Positions 8,720 through 17,295 of a stretch of DNA of 64,000 bases are shown piece after piece. How positions within the stretch are numbered: the stretch's first letter is position 1; each line of letters starts with the position of its first letter. The position numbers were made by a program, and so were the translations under genes. This stretch comes from Lachnospiraceae bacterium. GTDB lineage: Bacteria; Bacillota; Clostridia; Lachnospirales; Lachnospiraceae. A model generated the notes under the pieces. That model saw only the letters and a program-made list of their open reading frames with translations. It ran no database searches and was not told the origin of the DNA. The stretch spans positions 186,001 through 250,000 of the forward strand of contig CAJTCV010000003.1 of assembly GCA_910574805.1 (NCBI GenBank), given 5' to 3'.

Positions 8720-10642
8720 TTATGCGGTGGTGATCCCGTACCGCTTCATTTTCCGCCAGAGAGTGCTGGGATGGATGCCCAGATACTGTGCGGTCCGGGT
8801 ACGGTTATTGCGGAAGAGCGCCAGGGCTCTGCGGATCTCGGCCGGCTCATCATACCTTTCTGCCGGCTGTCCGGCAGAGTCCCGGGGGTACACCGCAGAG
8901 GCGGGGGAGCTGTCCGGAGCGGGCAGACGGCAGGACAGGTCCGGAAGGGCGCGGCAGACATCCTCCAGGTCGGCGCATTCCTTCTGGCACAGGATACAGA
9001 TGCGCTCGCAGAAATTCTTCATCTCGCGGATGTTGCCCGGCCAGGGGTAATCCGCCAGCGCGCTTATGGCGCGTTCGGACAGGCTGTGCAGATGACAGCC
9101 GGTCCGTTCATGCTCGAAGTGGATGTAATGCTGCAGCAGAAGGAGCACATCCTCTTCTCTGTTTCGCAGGGGAGGAAGGTTCAGCTCCAGCACATCCAGC
9201 CGGTACAGGAGATCCTGCCGGAATTCTCCTCTGGCCACGGCTTCCCTGAGATTTTTATTTGTGGCCGAGATCACGCGGACGTCCACGGGGATCACGGTAT
9301 CGTTGCCCAGGCGGATGATCTCCTTTTCCTGAAGGACCCGCAGGAGGCGGCTCTGGAGCTTGGGAGAGATATCGCCGATCTCGTCCAGGAAGATCGTCCC
9401 GCCGTGTGCAATTTCAAAAAAACCCGTCTTTCCGCCCTTTGCCGCTCCGGTAAAGGCGCCTTCCACATATCCGAACAGTTCACTTTCCAGAAGATTTTCC
9501 GGCAGCGCCGAGCAGTTGATCGCGACAAAAGGAGCGTTTCTCCTGGGACTGCTGTTGTGAATGCTCTGGGCAAACAGTTCTTTGCCGGTCCCGGTCTCTC
9601 CGTAGATCAGGATATTGGAATCCGAATAACTGAAATTGACGGCATCCAGGATCACGGCGTCCATGACCGGGCTGTTGTGTACGATCTGCGAGAAATGATA
9701 TTTGGCCTTGAAGCCGGACTGATGCATCTTCTTGCGGATCTGTCCTTCTTCCGCTTGGATCTTGGCGGCATTCTGAAAGGTCAGGACGCACCCGGCGTTG
9801 TCGTATTCTCCTTCGATGGGAACGCAGTTTACCAGAAGAGGCAGATCGTGGTAATACTGCAGGTCGGACAGGATTTTCATCCCGCCGGAGATCACGTGCT
9901 CCACGGGAACAGATGGAAAAAATTCCTTGATAGGATGTCGGATGAAGGATGATTTCACGTCCTTCAGCAGCGTATGGCAGTAGGAATTGGCAAAGGTGAT
10001 CAGGCCCTGCCGGTCTGTGGACAGGATGCCCTGAAAGGAATAATTCATAATATTGGCAATCTCATTGCTCCGCTCCTTTTCCCGAAAAGAGATCTCCGCG
10101 GCGATCCTGGCCTCGGCGATGGCGTTGTTGACCGCCTCCCGGCCGGATTTGATCATGACAGTGGGGATCTCATAGGCTTTTGCCAGCATGACCGTGGTAT
10201 AACCGCCCACGATGGCGCCGTTACCGTCCTGGATTGCTCTCTGGATCATCTCATCCAGCCGGGTCTCGTCCAGGATCGGATAGCAGGTGATCTGGATGTC
10301 AGGATAGATGGACTCTGCATGTTCGGCCCCGTATACCATGTTGAAAGCGCCCACGATGGCAATTTTCCGGACCGGTGTGAGCTTCAGGCAGGTGTCGATG
10401 GCGGCAATGACGTCATATCCGGTCACCTTCAGCTCCGTGCAGATGATCCCCTTTTTCTGCATGCTGTGGGCGGTGAAGCCCCGGGCGATGGCCACATCCG
10501 CGTTGATATTATCCAGAGGATTGTTGAAAAAATCCTGTATGACTTCGTATTGAAATTCCTCCCGGTCCGGCCTCTCTGAAAAGACCTGCCGGATGATGGG
10601 CAGTATCTCCGGGTAAGGAGCAAAAAAGACCATTCGTATCAC
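8720..10642 (-). CDS. Sigma-54-dependent activator with PrpR-N sensor domain (EBP1)
   Basis: 640 residues from a GTG start (10642) that has GGAGG eight bases upstream; the frame runs further 5' but without a ribosome site. Domains in order: PrpR_N ligand-sensing domain (about 1-180), PAS domain (about 195-290), AAA+ domain (about 320-550) with Walker A GETGTGKE (348-355), the sigma-54-contacting loop GAFTGA (395-400), Walker [10 protein letters not shown] and arginine finger region RQDLLYRL (475-482), and a C-terminal Fis-type HTH. It should activate sigma-54 promoters on sensing a small metabolite. It is divergent from the Tct transporter operon, whose sigma-54 promoter it most likely controls through the repeats at 10689-10743. 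Confidence 0.93.
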   Translation of the reverse strand: MIRMVFFAPYPEILPIIRQVFSERPDREEFQYEVIQDFFNNPLDNINADVAIARGFTAHSMQKKGIICTELKVTGYDVIAAIDTCLKLTPVRKIAIVGAFNMVYGAEHAESIYPDIQITCYPILDETRLDEMIQRAIQDGNGAIVGGYTTVMLAKAYEIPTVMIKSGREAVNNAIAEARIAAEISFREKERSNEIANIMNYSFQGILSTDRQGLITFANSYCHTLLKDVKSSFIRHPIKEFFPSVPVEHVISGGMKILSDLQYYHDLPLLVNCVPIEGEYDNAGCVLTFQNAAKIQAEEGQIRKKMHQSGFKAKYHFSQIVHNSPVMDAVILDAVNFSYSDSNILIYGETGTGKELFAQSIHNSSPRRNAPFVAINCSALPENLLESELFGYVEGAFTGAAKGGKTGFFEIAHGGTIFLDEIGDISPKLQSRLLRVLQEKEIIRLGNDTVIPVDVRVISATNKNLREAVARGEFRQDLLYRLDVLELNLPPLRNREEDVLLLLQHYIHFEHERTGCHLHSLSERAISALADYPWPGNIREMKNFCERICILCQKECADLEDVCRALPDLSCRLPAPDSSPASAVYPRDSAGQPAERYDEPAEIRRALALFRNNRTRTAQYLGIHPSTLWRKMKRYGITTA

Positions 10643-10673
10643 TGGTGAGTCCTCCGCAGTTCTGTTTGTCTCT

Positions 10674-10702
10674 ATCATATCCCGTTGCGCAATAAAATGC
10701 AA
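10674..10702 (-). promoter_or_regulatory. Sigma-70-type promoter of EBP1
   Basis: On the minus strand TTGCAT (10702-10697) and TATGAT (10679-10674) are 17 bp apart. The -35 box lies inside one of the two 16-bp repeats proposed as EBP1 binding sites, so EBP1 binding would be expected to repress its own gene. Confidence 0.7.
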
Positions 10703-10743
10703 ATATTTTTTGCTTTTACAATGTTCTGCAATAAAATGCAAAT
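10689..10743. repeat. Two 16-bp direct repeats, candidate enhancer (UAS1) of EBP1
   Basis: GCAATAAAATGCAAAT occurs at 10689-10704 and, identically, at 10728-10743. Each copy is itself a TGCAA-N5-TGCAA type direct repeat with 10-bp period (one half degenerate in the first copy). The pair lies about 120-180 bp upstream of the sigma-54 promoter at 10865-10881, the normal range for an enhancer-binding protein. Confidence 0.75.
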
Positions 10744-10864
10744 TGTAATTTTGCCGGAAAAGAAATACAAAAAATAGAAATGAAAGGAAACATGATAAAC
10801 AAATGGTTGATTTTCGGGCATTTTATCAGCAAAATAAAACGAGAGCAGGGATGTTTTGGTCAAG

Positions 10865-10881
10865 TTGGCACAGGGATTGCT
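10865..10881 (+). promoter_or_regulatory. Sigma-54 (-24/-12) promoter of the Tct operon
   Basis: TTGGCACAGGGATTGCT: the -24 GG (10867-10868) and -12 GC (10879-10880) have the exact spacing of the consensus TGGCACG-N4-TTGCW. It lies 50 bases upstream of the tctC start and downstream of the UAS1 repeats. Confidence 0.9.
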
Positions 10882-10931
10882 CTTTAACAGGACAACTGAA
10901 AAAATTAAATTCATTTTAGGAGGACTTGGAA

Positions 10932-11981
10932 ATGAAGAGGAAGAGTTTGGCGTTACTGATGGCAGCGGTCATGATGCTCGGCGCAGCAGGCTGCGGATCC
11001 GGAAAGACGGAAGAGCCTCAGACGGAGGCGCCGGCGTCTGCACCGGCGGCAGATGCCGGAACCGAGGCAGATGCGGCAGAGCCGGCAGCGTCCGGAGACG
11101 GATTTTATGCAGGCAAGACCGTTGAGATGATCGTCCCCTGGGCAGCAGGAGGCGGAGCAGATACGGCGTGCCGTCTCATCTGCTCTTATATGGAGAAGGA
11201 GCTGGGATGCACCATCGTCATCAATAACGTGACCGGAGGAGGCGGGAGTATCGGACTGGCACAGCTGACGGGCGCCGATGCGGACGGCCTGACCTATGCA
11301 TACTTTGCAAATACGGATTCCAACGGAGATATCATGCTGGAGGGCGTGCCCTATACGGTGGACGATTTTGCTCCGGTCTGTAAATTTGCGGCGGATCCCC
11401 ACATCATCCTTGCTTCCAATGCATCCGGTATCACGGATCTGGACGGCATGATCGCAGCCGGCGACGGCAGGACCTTATGGGGCATCGGAGGCGCATGGAC
11501 CCACTGGGATTTCCTGAAGCTGGAATTTGAAGAGGCAACCGGTACCAGCTACAAGCGTCTGGTGTATGACGGCGGAGCGGCAGTCATCACAGATATTATG
11601 AACGGGGACTGTACAGTGGGAACGCCGTTCGTATCCGAGGCGCTTTCAGCCATCGACGCAGGCGAGGCAGTGCCGATCGCCATTACCAGTGCGGAGAGAA
11701 ATGAAGCGTGTCCGGATATCCCGACCGTGGCGGAGCTTGGCTATGACGGTTTTGAGTCCACCATGTGGAGAGGCTTTGTAGCGCCTGTGGGAACACCGGA
11801 AGAGGCCATGAGAGAATTTGCAGAGGCGGTAGGAACGGTATGTGAGAACACCGAATTCCAGCAGGCGGCGGTCCAGGCGGGTGTGACGGTGGATTATACG
11901 GATTATGACGCATTCCAGGATTTCTACAAAGAGAACCATGAGTCGGTAAAGACCTATTACGAAACAAATTCTGATATGTAA
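10932..11981 (+). CDS. tctC: Tripartite tricarboxylate transporter substrate-binding lipoprotein (TctC)
   Basis: About 349 residues. It starts with a lipoprotein signal peptide whose lipobox cysteine is at residue 21 (GAAGC), followed by an acidic/alanine-rich linker (25-55) and a TctC/Bug-type binding domain starting FYAGKTVEMIVPWAAGGGADT. It captures a carboxylate outside the cell and delivers it to TctAB. ATG 10932 is chosen because TTAGGAGG precedes it; an in-frame TTG lies two codons upstream. First gene of the operon with tctB, tctA and an amidohydrolase. The substrate is unknown. Confidence 0.92.
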   Translation: MKRKSLALLMAAVMMLGAAGCGSGKTEEPQTEAPASAPAADAGTEADAAEPAASGDGFYAGKTVEMIVPWAAGGGADTACRLICSYMEKELGCTIVINNVTGGGGSIGLAQLTGADADGLTYAYFANTDSNGDIMLEGVPYTVDDFAPVCKFAADPHIILASNASGITDLDGMIAAGDGRTLWGIGGAWTHWDFLKLEFEEATGTSYKRLVYDGGAAVITDIMNGDCTVGTPFVSEALSAIDAGEAVPIAITSAERNEACPDIPTVAELGYDGFESTMWRGFVAPVGTPEEAMREFAEAVGTVCENTEFQQAAVQAGVTVDYTDYDAFQDFYKENHESVKTYYETNSDM

Positions 11982-12021
11982 ACAGCAGTTTATAAAAATA
12001 ATAAGACAGGAGGGAGCTGTT

Positions 12022-12474
12022 TTGAAAAAAAGCTTTGCGGATATGATCATCGGCATTGTACTTCTTGCGTTTTTGACCTCCCTTGCGGTACAGGTTCCGG
12101 CGATTCCGGAAGTGTCCAGAGGGTATCCGCTGGTACTGCTGATCATTTCCTATGTGATGACGATCTGGCTGCTGGTGACCAGCGTGCTGAAACAGAAGAA
12201 GGAAGAGAAGCAGGAGACTCAGGTGGTGGAACAGGTGAAAATTATCGTTCCTTACTGTCTGATGATCACAGTCTATCTGGTCATGATGAGCAAAATCGGC
12301 TATATTGCATCTACAGTGCTGTTCATGATCGCCTCTTTGATCTATCTGAAACTGAAGAATAAGGTGGTGCTGGCGGTACTCAGTGTACTCCTGACCATCA
12401 TCCTGTATTTTGTGTTCACGAACTTCCTCACGGTGATTCTTCCCCGGGGAAGCTGGTTCAACATCGCGTTCTGA
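12022..12474 (+). CDS. tctB: Tripartite tricarboxylate transporter small permease TctB (DUF1468)
   Basis: 150 residues with four predicted membrane helices (about 6-24, 36-55, 78-97 and 108-140), the usual TctB size and topology. The start is TTG, supported by CAGGAGGG upstream. It forms the small membrane subunit with TctA in a secondary, ion-coupled solute uptake system. It lies 40 bases after tctC and 21 bases before tctA. Confidence 0.88.
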   Translation: MKKSFADMIIGIVLLAFLTSLAVQVPAIPEVSRGYPLVLLIISYVMTIWLLVTSVLKQKKEEKQETQVVEQVKIIVPYCLMITVYLVMMSKIGYIASTVLFMIASLIYLKLKNKVVLAVLSVLLTIILYFVFTNFLTVILPRGSWFNIAF

Positions 12475-12495
12475 CAGAAAGGAGATGAAAATATA

Positions 12496-14001
12496 ATGGA
12501 AAATATCATGCTTGGCTTTTCTAATGTGTTTCAATTAAGTAATCTCCTTGTGTGCATCGGAGGTTTGTTCGTAGGCGTACTGTTCGGTGCGCTCCCCGGC
12601 TTCTCTGCAACCATGGCAGTGGCGATCTTTGTACCGTTTACCTATGTCATGGAGCCGGGGGCGGCGCTGCTGCTCCTGAGCGCTCTGTACTGCGGCGGCG
12701 TCTTCGGCGGTTCCATTCCGGCGGTCCTGGTGGGGATCCCGGGAACCCCCGCCTCCGCGCCCACGGCGCTGGAGGGAAAGGCGCTGGTGAAGAGAGGAGA
12801 GGCCGGCCGTGCCCTGAATCTGGTCACTCTGGCATCCTGCTTCGGCGGCTTTGTCAGCTCGGCGGCGCTTCTGGTCTGTGCGCCTCTTCTGGCGAAGATC
12901 GCCAAGATGGTGGGACAGCCGGAACAGATGTTTGTGGCGATCTTCGGCCTTTCCGTGGTGGTCATGCTCTCTCAGGAAAATCTGTTCAAAGGTCTTATGG
13001 TGGCATTTGTCAGCCTTCTTCTGGCCACGTTCGGTCAGGATCCGGTGGAAGGCTTTCCCCGGTTTACCTATGGGTTATCTCAGCTCACCGGAGGCTTTTC
13101 CGTGGTTCCGGTGCTGATCGGCCTGTTCTCCCTGCCGGAAGTATTTAAGATGCTGGAGGATCCTCTGGGGAAAATGGCGGAATCCGGCAAGGTAGGTTCT
13201 CTGAAGCTGAAGCTGACAGACATCACACATAATATGTTCAATGCCATCCGTTCCACGATCATCGGCGTGTGCATCGGCATCATTCCGGCAGCGGGGCCGG
13301 ATATTGCAGCGTTCCTCTGCTACAATGAGGCGAAAAAAGCGTCCAGAGAGCCGGAGAAATTCGGCAACGGAAGTCCGGAGGGCATCGTGGCGGCAGAGGC
13401 CGGCAACAACGGCGTGACCGGCGGTTCCCTGATCCCGCTTCTGACCCTTGGCATCCCCGGAAGCGCTCCGGCAGCGATCTTTCTGGGCGCCATGATTATC
13501 CACGGTGTACGCCCGGGTCCTACGCTTTTTACCCAGCATGCGGAGACCGTCTACACGATGATCATCGGTTTTGCGCTGATCAATATCCTGATGTATTTTG
13601 TTGGCATGTTCTTCTGCAAATGCGGAAGCCTGATCCTGGTCATTCCAAAATCGGTCCTGGCGACTGTGATCGTAGTGCTGGCTGTGGTAGGTACTTTTGC
13701 CACCAATAAGAACATGTTTGACGTCTACGTCATGTTCGGCGCAGGTATCATCGGCTATCTCATGCTGAGAAATGACTTTCCCACCTCTCCGGTGGCACTG
13801 GCTCTTTTGCTGGGAACCAATATGGAGAAATCCATGTCTCTGACCCGTACCATGTACGAAGGGGAGCTGTGGATGGTATTCAGCCGGCCTCTGGCGGCTG
13901 CACTGGCGGTCTTTACCGTATTTTCCTTTGTATTTCCGCTGGTGAAGATGGCGGGAGACAGGAAAAAGAAGCAGGCAGAACAGGAGCATAAAGGAGAATA
14001 A
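12496..14001 (+). CDS. tctA: Tripartite tricarboxylate transporter large permease TctA
   Basis: 501 residues, about twelve membrane segments, normal for TctA. The family motifs GALPGFSATMAVAIFVPFTY (about 33-52) and the repeated GIPAAGPDIAAFLCYNEAKK / GGSLIPLLTLGIPGSAPAA segments are clear. It is the transport channel working with TctB and the TctC receptor. It is followed after three bases by the amidohydrolase gene, so import and hydrolysis of the substrate appear coupled. Confidence 0.95.
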   Translation: MENIMLGFSNVFQLSNLLVCIGGLFVGVLFGALPGFSATMAVAIFVPFTYVMEPGAALLLLSALYCGGVFGGSIPAVLVGIPGTPASAPTALEGKALVKRGEAGRALNLVTLASCFGGFVSSAALLVCAPLLAKIAKMVGQPEQMFVAIFGLSVVVMLSQENLFKGLMVAFVSLLLATFGQDPVEGFPRFTYGLSQLTGGFSVVPVLIGLFSLPEVFKMLEDPLGKMAESGKVGSLKLKLTDITHNMFNAIRSTIIGVCIGIIPAAGPDIAAFLCYNEAKKASREPEKFGNGSPEGIVAAEAGNNGVTGGSLIPLLTLGIPGSAPAAIFLGAMIIHGVRPGPTLFTQHAETVYTMIIGFALINILMYFVGMFFCKCGSLILVIPKSVLATVIVVLAVVGTFATNKNMFDVYVMFGAGIIGYLMLRNDFPTSPVALALLLGTNMEKSMSLTRTMYEGELWMVFSRPLAAALAVFTVFSFVFPLVKMAGDRKKKQAEQEHKGE

Positions 14002-14004
14002 AGT

Positions 14005-15183
14005 ATGTCTTTAACAGCAGTATACGCAAAAAAGGCGCTGGTGGGAGAAGAGCTGGAGGTTCTGGAGGATGCCTGTATCCTGGTGGAGGACGAATGCATT
14101 GCAGAGGTGACCACGCGCAGGGAATTTGAGGCGTCCGGAAGAGATGCGGCGATCGTCCGTCTGGACGGCCGGACGGTTCTGCCGGGGCTGATGGAATGCC
14201 ACGATCATCTGGCGCTGGATGCAAGGCTTCCGGGCCATCTGGACATGATGAATCTGAGCGAATGCGAGCATACGCTTCTGGCGCTTCAGGGGCTTCATGA
14301 CGACCTGATGTCCGGCGTGACCACGGCCCGCTGTCTGGGAGACCGGAACTACATAGATGTGGTGCTGAGAGATCAGATCAGACAGGGCCGGGTATCGGGC
14401 CCGGATCTTCTGGTCTGCGGAATCGGCATGAAAGGTTGCCACGGGCACGGTTATGTGGGAATGCCGCACTCCGGGGTGGAGGAATTCCGGAGGACCGCCC
14501 GTGAAAATATGTTCCATGGAGTGGATATTCTGAAGATCTTTGTGACACCGGGAGCGCCTGCAGCTTCGCCGGAAGAATTTATTCCGTGCTACATCTCCTA
14601 CGACGAGATCCGCACGGTGGTGGAGGAGGCGAAGGCGATGAACCTTCGGACGGCGGCGCACTGTATCGGCGGCAGGGGTCTGGACTACTGCGTCAGAGCG
14701 GGGGTTGATGTCATCGAACATGTGTACAGCATCACGCCGGATCAGGTGAAGCTTCTGGAGGAAGAATTTGACGGCTGGATCGATATGACCTCCGGCATTG
14801 TGCTGGATCCGGAGCGGGAGCCGTACTGCCCCCCGGCAGCGGTGAAGAAGATGCGGGCAGCAAGGGAATACTCCAGGCAGTGCATCAACCAGATCTATCA
14901 GAGCAAAAAGATCCGTTACACCATCGGAACTGACGCAAATCACGGACTTTTGTACAAAGAACTGGAGTACGCATGCGAAGGAGGAGCCTCATCGCTGGAG
15001 GCCCTGAAGGGCGTGACCGTCCATGCGGCCAGAATGTGCGGTCTGGAAAAAAAGACCGGACAGATTGCGAAAGGAATGAAGGCAGATCTGATTGCGGTGG
15101 ACGATAATCCGCTGGAGGAGATCCGTGCGCTGAAGAATGTACGGTTTGTGATGAAAAGCGGGAAGATCTGTAAAGCAGAATAA
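14005..15183 (+). CDS. Amidohydrolase-superfamily metal-dependent hydrolase (imidazolonepropionase-like)
   Basis: 392 residues. An amidohydrolase fold is supported by the N-terminal LPGLMECHDHLALD (metal ligands H-x-H type, about residues 64-71), lysine in DILKIFVTPG, histidines in TAAHCIGG and VIEHVYS, and aspartate in GTDANHG. Relatives hydrolyse cyclic amides, N-acyl amino acids or similar C-N bonds. Its position as last gene of the Tct operon suggests it opens or deacylates the imported carboxylate. The exact substrate cannot be inferred. It ends 17 bases before a bidirectional terminator. Confidence 0.8.
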   Translation: MSLTAVYAKKALVGEELEVLEDACILVEDECIAEVTTRREFEASGRDAAIVRLDGRTVLPGLMECHDHLALDARLPGHLDMMNLSECEHTLLALQGLHDDLMSGVTTARCLGDRNYIDVVLRDQIRQGRVSGPDLLVCGIGMKGCHGHGYVGMPHSGVEEFRRTARENMFHGVDILKIFVTPGAPAASPEEFIPCYISYDEIRTVVEEAKAMNLRTAAHCIGGRGLDYCVRAGVDVIEHVYSITPDQVKLLEEEFDGWIDMTSGIVLDPEREPYCPPAAVKKMRAAREYSRQCINQIYQSKKIRYTIGTDANHGLLYKELEYACEGGASSLEALKGVTVHAARMCGLEKKTGQIAKGMKADLIAVDDNPLEEIRALKNVRFVMKSGKICKAE

Positions 15184-15200
15184 GATTTTTATCATAACAG

Positions 15201-15230
15201 AAGGAGCAGCCGGTCAGCCGGCTGCTCCTT
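15201..15230. terminator. Bidirectional hairpin between convergent operons
   Basis: A perfect 13-bp stem (AAGGAGCAGCCGG with CCGGCTGCTCCTT) with a 4-base loop lies between the amidohydrolase and otnC stop codons. The flanking T runs are weak on both strands. Confidence 0.75.
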
Positions 15231-15236
15231 CTGATT

Positions 15237-15827
15237 TCAGGCCAGTCCTGCCCGGTACAGTTCCCAGGCGATTCTGGCGCTCTCCTCCAGTTCCTCCAGA
15301 CTGTAAAATGCGTCCATGATTGTTTTACCCGGGACGACCGGACCATGATTTTTCAGCAGGTAGCCGTCGCTCAGGCTGATTCGCTCCCGCAGAGCGGAAA
15401 AAAGAGCTTCCGATCCGGGTTTTTCATAAGGAATCAGCCCTACCGTCCCCAGTTTCATCTTCAGGTAAGGTGTATGCGCCGGGATACAGTCCTGCTCTGT
15501 CTCACAGGGTACAAAGCTCCAGAGTACAGAATACGTACTGTGTGTATGGATGACAGCGCCGATATGGGGAGATTTCCGGTACAGCTCCAGATGGAGCGGC
15601 CATTCTTTGCTTGGCTTTCGTAGGCCGGCGGCGCTTCCGTCCATGTAAACGGGGGTGAAATCCTCTTCACCCATGGTGCCGAAACAGGAGCCGCTGGCGC
15701 TGATATAGATCCGGCCGTCGTGAAAGAAACTCATGTTTGCGGAAGAACCGGAAGTCTTTCCGCGCTCAAACAGGCTGTGTGCAGTCCACAGTGCATCTCT
15801 TAATTTTTCGTCAAATGTCTGATTCAT
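15237..15827 (-). CDS. otnC: Class II aldolase/adducin-family protein, probable 3-oxo-tetronate 4-phosphate decarboxylase
   Basis: 196 residues from ATG 15827 (AAGGA upstream; a second ATG at 15854 is less well placed). The metal-binding HTHSTYSVLW motif and the later LLKNHGPVV are class II aldolase signatures. Downstream of a DUF1537 kinase this matches the OtnK-OtnC pair, in which 3-oxo-tetronate 4-phosphate is decarboxylated to dihydroxyacetone phosphate. No OtnI isomerase or LtnD/DenD dehydrogenase is adjacent, so the upstream steps are unclear. An L-fuculose-phosphate aldolase-like activity is an alternative. Confidence 0.78.
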   Translation of the reverse strand: MNQTFDEKLRDALWTAHSLFERGKTSGSSANMSFFHDGRIYISASGSCFGTMGEEDFTPVYMDGSAAGLRKPSKEWPLHLELYRKSPHIGAVIHTHSTYSVLWSFVPCETEQDCIPAHTPYLKMKLGTVGLIPYEKPGSEALFSALRERISLSDGYLLKNHGPVVPGKTIMDAFYSLEELEESARIAWELYRAGLA

Positions 15828-15898
15828 GTGAAAGTCCTTATTTAAGTTCCGCATCCGCCCAGCTTTCCCGGACGGATATTGTTTACAGTTTCCTGTTC

Positions 15899-17134
15899 TT
15901 ACAGAGAAGTCATGGACAGTGCATGTCCGAAGAAGTCTTCCTGTCCGAAATTGCCGCTTTTGAGTACCAGCCGGATATCCGGACGGTTTACGGGGACCAT
16001 GACGGGAACACCGGGCGCCACACTCTCTCCGATCAGGCAGGAAGAGAACCCGAGCCCTTTTGTGACCGCTCCGGAGGTCTCGCCTCCTGCGGAGATGATC
16101 CGGGTGAATCCGGCCCCAACCGCCCGGACCGCCAGTTCTGCGATGGCATGCTCCAGCAGGTCTGCGACTTTTTCGGCGCCGAATTTTTGCATTTCTTTTA
16201 CCCTCTCAGGGGTATCCGAGCTGAATACCAGAGGGGCGTCCGGACCGCAGGCATGCGCTTCAACAAAGTGCCAGACCTCGTCCAGTGTCTGCCTCCCCTC
16301 CAGCAGGGCGCCGGGATCCAGCCGGCAGCAGGGCTTTTGCAGACGCTGGTACCAGGCGATCTGCTTCAGAGTCGCCTGGGAACAGCTTCCTGCCAGCAGG
16401 AGCGCGGGACCGCTGACGCTGCTTTCGGGAATCCGGCCATGGCCGGGAATCTTTTCCGACCACATACGTGCCAGAGGCTTCAGAAGTCCGCTTCCGCCGG
16501 TGAGAAACGAAAGATGCCCGTATTTCCGGACAATTTTTTCACCGTCCCCGTCGTTTCTGTGGTCAGGGATAAAGTAGCAGGGCCCGGCAGGAGCGGCTCC
16601 GTCTTCGGGCCGGTCTCCGACGAAACAGGGATAGCGGCTCTGAGGCTCCATTAGCCGGTCGATCCGGCAGTCCCACATGGGGGTCAGGGGATGGTCCTTC
16701 ATGGAACTTTTATGAAGCGGAATCCCGTTTACCAGAAGGCTGCCCGCCTCTACCGTCCTGCCGTTTACCGGAAGGGCGGGGCAGAGCACCGTATAGGGGG
16801 CGCCCGTAAGCTCCATCAGGGCGTCGGAGACCGGTCCGATGTTTCCCTGAGGAGTGGAGTCAAAGGTGGAGCAGTATTTATAATAGATCTGCTGTGCGCC
16901 CTGATTCAGCAGAAATCGTGCGGCATTTCTGCTGTCCTCTACTGCAGCGCCGGTCTTCTGTGTCCGTGATTTCAGGGCGATGACGATCGCCTGCGTGCCG
17001 TCTTCGGATCCCGGCGTATCTTGCATGGCGGGGATCCCGTTATAGAACCGGACGCTCATCCCCCCTTTGACCAGAAAGGACGCGGCGTCGCCTGCACCGG
17101 TAAAATCGTCTGCGATACATCCAAGAACTGCCAT
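15899..17134 (-). CDS. otnK: DUF1537 four-carbon acid sugar kinase (OtnK-like)
   Basis: 411 residues with the N-terminal IADDFTGAGDAASFLVKGG (about 7-25) typical of the DUF1537 sugar-binding domain and the C-terminal nucleotide-binding GGETSGAVTKGLG. Characterised members phosphorylate 3-oxo-tetronate, D-threonate or related four-carbon acid sugars. Pairing with otnC favours 3-oxo-tetronate. GGAGG lies nine bases before the ATG. The gene has its own sigma-54 promoter (17190-17174), so its expression is tied to RpoN. Confidence 0.85.
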   Translation of the reverse strand: MAVLGCIADDFTGAGDAASFLVKGGMSVRFYNGIPAMQDTPGSEDGTQAIVIALKSRTQKTGAAVEDSRNAARFLLNQGAQQIYYKYCSTFDSTPQGNIGPVSDALMELTGAPYTVLCPALPVNGRTVEAGSLLVNGIPLHKSSMKDHPLTPMWDCRIDRLMEPQSRYPCFVGDRPEDGAAPAGPCYFIPDHRNDGDGEKIVRKYGHLSFLTGGSGLLKPLARMWSEKIPGHGRIPESSVSGPALLLAGSCSQATLKQIAWYQRLQKPCCRLDPGALLEGRQTLDEVWHFVEAHACGPDAPLVFSSDTPERVKEMQKFGAEKVADLLEHAIAELAVRAVGAGFTRIISAGGETSGAVTKGLGFSSCLIGESVAPGVPVMVPVNRPDIRLVLKSGNFGQEDFFGHALSMTSL

Positions 17135-17173
17135 TGTCAGTTTCCTCCATTCTGTGTTTTACTTTTAATATGA

Positions 17174-17190
17174 AGCAAAAAGAATGCCAA
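17174..17190 (-). promoter_or_regulatory. Sigma-54 promoter of otnK-otnC
   Basis: On the minus strand TTGGCATTCTTTTTGCT: -24 GG at 17188-17187 and -12 GC at 17176-17175, the same spacing as the other four -24/-12 sites. It sits 40 bases before the otnK start codon. Confidence 0.85.
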
Positions 17191-17209
17191 CTTCCGGGCC
17201 GCCCGGAAG
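17191..17209. repeat. GC-rich palindrome between divergent sigma-54 promoters
   Basis: CTTCCGGG-CCG-CCCGGAAG is a perfect 8-bp inverted repeat filling most of the 31 bp between the two -24 elements. It is flanked by ATGCCAA/TTGGCAT, the -24 elements themselves, which extend the symmetry. It could be a protein-binding site or a transcript hairpin. Confidence 0.6.
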
Positions 17210-17221
17210 GTCCCCACGGAA

Positions 17222-17238
17222 TTGGCATGTAAATTGCT
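17222..17238 (+). promoter_or_regulatory. Sigma-54 promoter of the SAF-domain gene
   Basis: TTGGCATGTAAATTGCT: -24 GG at 17224-17225 and -12 GC at 17236-17237. It faces away from the otnK promoter and lies 58 bases before the start codon at 17296. Confidence 0.88.
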
Positions 17239-17295
17239 TTCTATAATAAACAGTGCAGGAAACGAAGCCAAAATGAAAAAAGGAGTGGAAAACAT

